From: Tannerellaceae bacterium
GTDB lineage: Bacteria; Bacteroidota; Bacteroidia; Bacteroidales; Tannerellaceae
NCBI GenBank assembly: GCA_031280645.1
Contig: JAITGL010000004.1
Coordinates: 1 to 18,077, forward strand
Length of the DNA: 18,077 nucleotides
Direction: 5' to 3'
A model generated the notes under the pieces. The model made no database searches. It was not told the DNA's origin and saw only the letters and a list, made by a program, of their open reading frames with translations. Shown one piece after another: positions 16,796 to 18,077 of the stretch; within the stretch, counting starts at the first letter, position 1, and each line of letters starts with the position of its first letter. Made by a program: the position numbers and the translations under genes.

Positions 16796-16982
16796 AGCCT
16801 TACCCTCGATTATGAAGCTATTGCTCCCGGCAAGGCAGAATAACTAAATTATACACGGCTTTAAATACAGAACTTCCATAATTGCATATTAACAACCTGC
16901 GGCTCCTGCGACCTTTTAACAGGCGGAATAATCGTTGCAACAAGAAAAAATCACTTAACGTCAAAAAAATCTTCAAAAAATA

Positions 16983-17010
16983 TTTGCAATTAAAAAAAAT
17001 CATATATTTG
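16983..17010 (+). promoter_or_regulatory. probable promoter of the array 3 leader
   Basis: TATATTTG (17003-17010) is a perfect TAnnTTTG -7 box. A TTTG lies at 16983-16986, but the 16-nt gap is shorter than the usual 19-21, so the -33 match is suboptimal. It is the only good promoter seen between the AlbA_2 gene and the gene at 17696. Bases 16796-16980 hold no recognisable gene. Confidence 0.6.
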
Positions 17011-17016
17011 CACCCG

Positions 17017-17214
17017 CATAGAATACAAACAAGTTTATATGATATACTTAAATAAATACCGTAATGAAAGCACAACTCCCGATAACACAGGAGGATTCTT
17101 TACAATTCCCCCCCCTGTGATTTACATTTTGACACACGCATAAGTACTTCCCAATATATTTACAACGATGTATATGTAAGCCTTCCCGAAGCGATTCGGG
17201 GAGGCTATTTTTTT
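17017..17214 (+). other. predicted short transcript: small RNA or long leader of the 17696 gene
   Basis: From the predicted start near 17017 to the T tract at 17214 lies about 200 nt with two structures: a hairpin CACAGG (17086-17091) with CCTGTG (17114-17119), and the terminator at 17179-17214. Two small frames lie inside: 17039-17143 (34 codons, starting MIYLNKYRNE) and 17064-17120 (18 codons, starting MKAQLPITQE). Neither has a run of one amino acid that would suggest classical attenuation. It could be a stand-alone small RNA or a conditional leader for the gene downstream of array 3. Confidence 0.4.
17179..17214 (+). terminator. strong rho-independent terminator before array 3
   Basis: AGCCTTCCCGAA (17179-17190) pairs with TTCGGGGAGGCT (17195-17206) over 12 bp with one G-U wobble and a GCGA loop. 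Seven T residues follow at 17208-17214. It has the same build as the leuA attenuator terminator. Confidence 0.88.
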
Positions 17215-17218
17215 AACC

Positions 17219-17610
17219 TGAACACAGGTGAAAAACCTCGCCGCAAATCCAATCCAGACTTGAACACCTGTGAAAAACCTCGCCGCAGATCCAATCCAGA
17301 CTTGATCACAGGTGAAAAACCTTGCCGCGGATCCAATCCAGACTTGATCACAGGTGAAAAACCTTGCCGCGGATCCAATTCAAACTTGAACACAGGTGAA
17401 AAACCTTGCCGCAAATCCAATTCAGACTTGATCACCTGTGACAAACCTTGCCGCGGATTCAATTCAGACTTGATCACCTGTGAAAAACCTTGCCGCGGAT
17501 TCAATTCAGACTTGAACACCTGTGAAAAACTTTGCCGCGGATTCAATTCAGACTTGATCACCTGTGAAAAACCTTGCCGCGGATTCAATTCAGACTTGAA
17601 CACAGGTGAG
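17219..17610. repeat. repeat array 3: ten CAC-NN-GTG palindromes, 42-bp period
   Basis: Nine 42-bp units plus a final half carry ten CAC-NN-GTG palindromes (TCAC-NN-GTGA in many copies) with centres from 17226.5 to 17604.5, each exactly 42 bp apart. The core is AG in copies 1, 3, 4, 5 and 10 and CT in copies 2, 6, 7, 8 and 9. AG and CT are reverse complements, yet the flanking 32 bp keep one orientation throughout. Halfway through most units is GGATCC or GGATTC with a constant AT centre, again 21 bp from the main centre. The base before CAC also alternates (GATCAC or GAACAC). Frames are open along the array on both strands (14-residue repeats), which the 42-bp period explains. Confidence 0.95.
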
Positions 17611-17615
17611 ATTTT

Positions 17616-17643
17616 CATCTTATCCCGCGCGGGAAGATGTTTT
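17616..17643 (+). terminator. hairpin with short T run at the end of array 3
   Basis: CATCTT (17616-17621) pairs with AAGATG (17634-17639). After a 2-nt bulge CCC pairs with GGG around a GCGC loop, and TTTT follows (17640-17643). The T run is short, so it may be a weak terminator or a 5'-UTR stem of the gene at 17696. The 52 bp between it and that gene contain no TAnnTTTG box. Confidence 0.45.
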
Positions 17644-17695
17644 ACAGGGAAATAAGTAAATCAAATATTAATAATTAAATAAATCCAATCGAACA

Positions 17696-18077
17696 ATGGC
17701 AGCAATACTTCCTTACGCAAAGATGACACGGCGATTGAGCCCCGAAGAGTTTTTTGAATTTTGCAATTCTATTATTCGTCGCTCTCAGGCCGACGTTGTT
17801 TTAGTTGCGCGACTTGCGCTGCGTTATACTTCGTTCCACGGAGCTTTTACCGTGTACGACAAAGGCTTTAAGCGTCCGCTGAAGGCTCCGGAAACAAAAA
17901 AGATCAAGGAACTTGACACAAAGCGCAAAGGCTTTTTTTCACTGATCGACGACGATGTCAGGAAACTTGCAAAAATTGCCGTCGACCCCGCCGTACTCGA
18001 GGCGGCCGACTTCATAATACCCCTCCTCGACAATTATGCCTGCACCCCAAAGATTGAGTATGAGGGAGAAACGGGAG
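17696..18077 (+). CDS. probable DUF6261 family protein (5' part, runs off the window)
   Basis: The frame opens at ATG 17696-17698 (MAAILPYAKMTRRLSPEEFFEF) and continues for 127 codons without a stop to the window end. The visible part is helical and charged, with no signal peptide or membrane segment. The spacing of FHGAFTVYDKGFKRPLK, a Lys-rich ETKKIKELDTKRKGFF segment and LIDDDVRKLAKIAVDPAVLEAADFIIPLLDNY resembles, as far as I recall, DUF6261, a Bacteroidales-specific family of unknown function. In that family a charged helix is followed by a region with an xDPxVxEAA motif. The assignment is from memory on a partial protein and is tentative. Its leader is remarkable: promoter, terminator and array 3 all lie upstream within 700 bp, and no nearer promoter was found. 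Confidence 0.6.
   Translation, partial: MAAILPYAKMTRRLSPEEFFEFCNSIIRRSQADVVLVARLALRYTSFHGAFTVYDKGFKRPLKAPETKKIKELDTKRKGFFSLIDDDVRKLAKIAVDPAVLEAADFIIPLLDNYACTPKIEYEGETG

Noticed and set aside
17219..17610. CRISPR-like array
   Set aside because: The whole 42-bp unit is repeated, with no unique spacers, and no cas genes are present. The same holds for the 21-bp arrays.
17260..17655. TGEKPCR-like repeats in the forward frame of array 3, resembling zinc-finger linkers
   Set aside because: There are no Cys2-His2 pairs between the linkers, the period is 14 residues rather than about 28, and the 42-bp DNA repeat explains the pattern. The resemblance is chance.

Overview
The window looks like a chromosomal segment from a member of the Bacteroidales (Bacteroidota). 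The evidence is the sigma-A type promoters with a TAnnTTTG -7 box, AT-rich start regions with little Shine-Dalgarno, and families typical of that order: a DUF3316 protein, a tricorn-type S41 peptidase, a ParC-like topoisomerase of about 900 residues, an AlbA_2/HATPase_c_4 protein and a probable DUF6261 protein. The repeat content would suit a gut-associated or symbiotic lineage, but that is only an inference.

Layout. 1-1009 holds the decayed 3' part of an IS1634-type transposase gene. 1210-5715 on the minus strand is an overlapping three-gene operon, parC then a DUF3316 gene then an S41 peptidase gene, with a clear promoter at 5753-5783. 5876-6100 is repeat array 1. 6226-13095 is a branched-chain amino acid operon: promoter, leader peptide, antiterminator/terminator, leuA, leuC, leuD, cimA, mgsA, leuB. 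13128-13311 is repeat array 2. 13543-15084 is a DEAD-box RNA helicase gene and 15221-16795 an AlbA_2-domain regulator gene. The 900 bp from 16796 to 17695 carry a promoter, a leader of about 200 nt ending in a strong terminator, repeat array 3 and a second hairpin. A probable DUF6261 gene starts at 17696 and runs off the window.

The operon is functionally coherent. LeuA makes 2-isopropylmalate (leucine route) and CimA makes citramalate (threonine-independent isoleucine route). LeuCD and LeuB then process both intermediates. The leader peptide is rich in both Leu and Ile codons, and its stop codon lies inside the antiterminator strand, which is the classic layout of ribosome-mediated attenuation. 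The one apparent outsider is mgsA, translationally coupled between cimA and leuB.

The most unusual feature is three intergenic arrays with unrelated sequences but the same geometry. Each has short inverted-repeat arms around a variable 2-bp core, with centres exactly 21 bp (arrays 1 and 2) or 42 bp (array 3) apart. Cores occur as reverse-complement pairs (CA/TG, AG/CT, AA/TT), and array 1 contains a unit that is physically inverted. These arrays look like one architectural class of element and are the best candidate for something undescribed.
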